Part shown: positions 30,231 through 30,945 of the stretch, piece after piece | How positions within the stretch are numbered: position 1 is the first letter of the stretch | How the letters are laid out: every line of letters starts with the position of its first letter | NCBI GenBank assembly: GCA_040143965.1 | Contig: JASJQH010006970.1 | Coordinates: 1 to 30,945 of the forward strand | Length of the DNA: 30,945 nt | From: Basidiobolus ranarum | Lineage: Eukaryota; Basidiobolomycota; Basidiobolomycetes; Basidiobolales | Direction of reading: 5' to 3' | The notes under the pieces: model-generated | What the model saw: the letters and a program-made list of their open reading frames with translations, nothing else | Told to the model about the DNA's origin: nothing | Databases searched by the model: none | Translations under genes and position numbers: made by a program

Positions 30231-30448
30231 TAGGGGGGATGAAAAGCATCATATGGTATGTACTTTATTTAGCATAAATACTAATCTAAACAAAGTGACA
30301 ATCATGACATTAATCTTCTAAGATATTGTGACAATACTGGATCATATCCATACTCAACTTGGTGACCAACATAATCAAGTTCAGAGGATGTAAATATTGT
30401 GTTAAGGGCCAGAGGTGGTAACCAGAAAGGAAGGTACTCAGTACAAAC
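30231..30448 (-). mobile_element. Dispersed repeat copy 1, coding end on minus strand
   Basis: This is similar over its whole length (about 218 bp) to 30726-30945, in the same orientation. On the minus strand it reads as the end of a protein-coding segment (open frame 30490-30302, containing FTSSELDYVGHQVEYGYDP), followed by an AATAAA and a junction GATGCTTTTCATCCCCCC. The same peptide is recognisable in copy 2, so the repeat derives from a coding element. The family was not recognised. It looks like a partial, inactive copy. Confidence 0.5.
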
Positions 30449-30725
30449 TAGATGGACAATAGGACAAAAACCTGGAATAATGGGAATCAAGAAAGATGTC
30501 TCAGAGGCAAGGTATTGCTTCCAAAGGTCTAGCTAGAAGTCTATAGCAATAATTTTAGGCTACTGTGTTTCATGCAGCTGTATGTTGAAATTTGCATTGC
30601 TTAAGCACCTATATAGTCATATATAGCTTAGTACTTAGTTATCTTATAATTCACTAAGATATTATCAATTATTCTCAATTAGAACTTACTTAGAATATTT
30701 TTACCAACTTAGAAGTTCTCAGATA

Positions 30726-30945
30726 TAGGGGGGGGATGAAAAGCACCAGATGGTATGGACTTTATTTAGCTTAAATACTAATCTAAACAAAGTGACAATC
30801 AAGATATCAATCTTTTAAGATATTATGACAATATTGGATCATATCCATACTTAACCTGATGACCAATGTAATCAAGCTCAGAGGATGTAAATATAGTGTT
30901 AAGGGGCAAAGGTGGTAAGCAGAAAGGAAGGTACTCAGTACAAAC
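30726..30945 (-). mobile_element. Dispersed repeat copy 2, cut by the window edge
   Basis: This is the second copy of the repeat at 30231-30448. Its start (TAGGGGGGGG then ATGAAAAGCACCA) is about 495 bp downstream of the first. It runs to the last base of the window, so its true end is not seen. The predicted minus-strand peptide is similar to that of copy 1. The element's family is unknown and the copy appears degraded. Confidence 0.5.

Overview
The window looks like nuclear DNA of an early-diverging fungus, most likely Zoopagomycota (Entomophthoromycotina, Conidiobolus-like). This placement is an inference. The reasons are: AT-rich intergenic DNA; many short introns (48-135 nt) with GTANGT-type donors and CTAAC/CTGAC-like branch sites; a fungal PHO85-type (PCL) cyclin; a CBM19-like secreted peptide; serine-rich cell-surface proteins with GPI-type tails; and a trypsin of the kind expanded in entomophthoralean fungi. 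Alongside these sit two genes that yeasts lack: a complete Integrator subunit 7 and a UXT-type prefoldin.

Layout. 1-1.4 kb: a pair of 125-bp terminal-repeat-like copies, otherwise no gene. 1.4-2.7 kb (-): a type I membrane protein with signal peptide, ectodomain, Ser/Thr/Pro stalk, membrane helix and cytosolic tail. 2.7-6.8 kb: a tandem pair of four-finger C2H2 transcription factor genes (+), each preceded by a related promoter block. 7.4-8.3 kb (+): a DEK_C plus SWIB chromatin protein. 9.4-10.9 kb (+): a mitochondrial-type pyruvate/branched-chain dehydrogenase kinase with six exons. 11.1-11.9 kb (-): a PCL-type cyclin. 12.7-17.0 kb (-): INTS7 in 21 exons (973 aa). 17.3-18.0 kb (+): UXT in four exons, divergent from INTS7 across a 291-bp gap. 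18.4-21.1 kb (-): three secreted or surface proteins in one orientation (CBM19-like peptide, trypsin with a hydrophobic tail, unknown). 22.1-23.7 kb (+): an intronless 4-coumarate-CoA-ligase-like enzyme ending in AKL. 24.6-26.1 kb (+): an SSS-family symporter. 28.2-28.6 kb (-): an eight-cysteine, serine-rich putative GPI protein. 29.6 kb to the end: a broken KNH/Kre9-type gene start running into repetitive DNA.

The exon structures were built by hand, using splice-site consensus, reading-frame continuity and remembered family sequences. All exon phases close, and the spliced lengths match the families: INTS7 973 aa against about 962 in human, UXT 155 against about 157. The most notable result is an intact Integrator backbone subunit in an apparently fungal genome, sharing a likely bidirectional promoter with UXT, another RNA-polymerase-II-linked factor absent from yeasts. 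No tRNA, rRNA or CRISPR array was seen.
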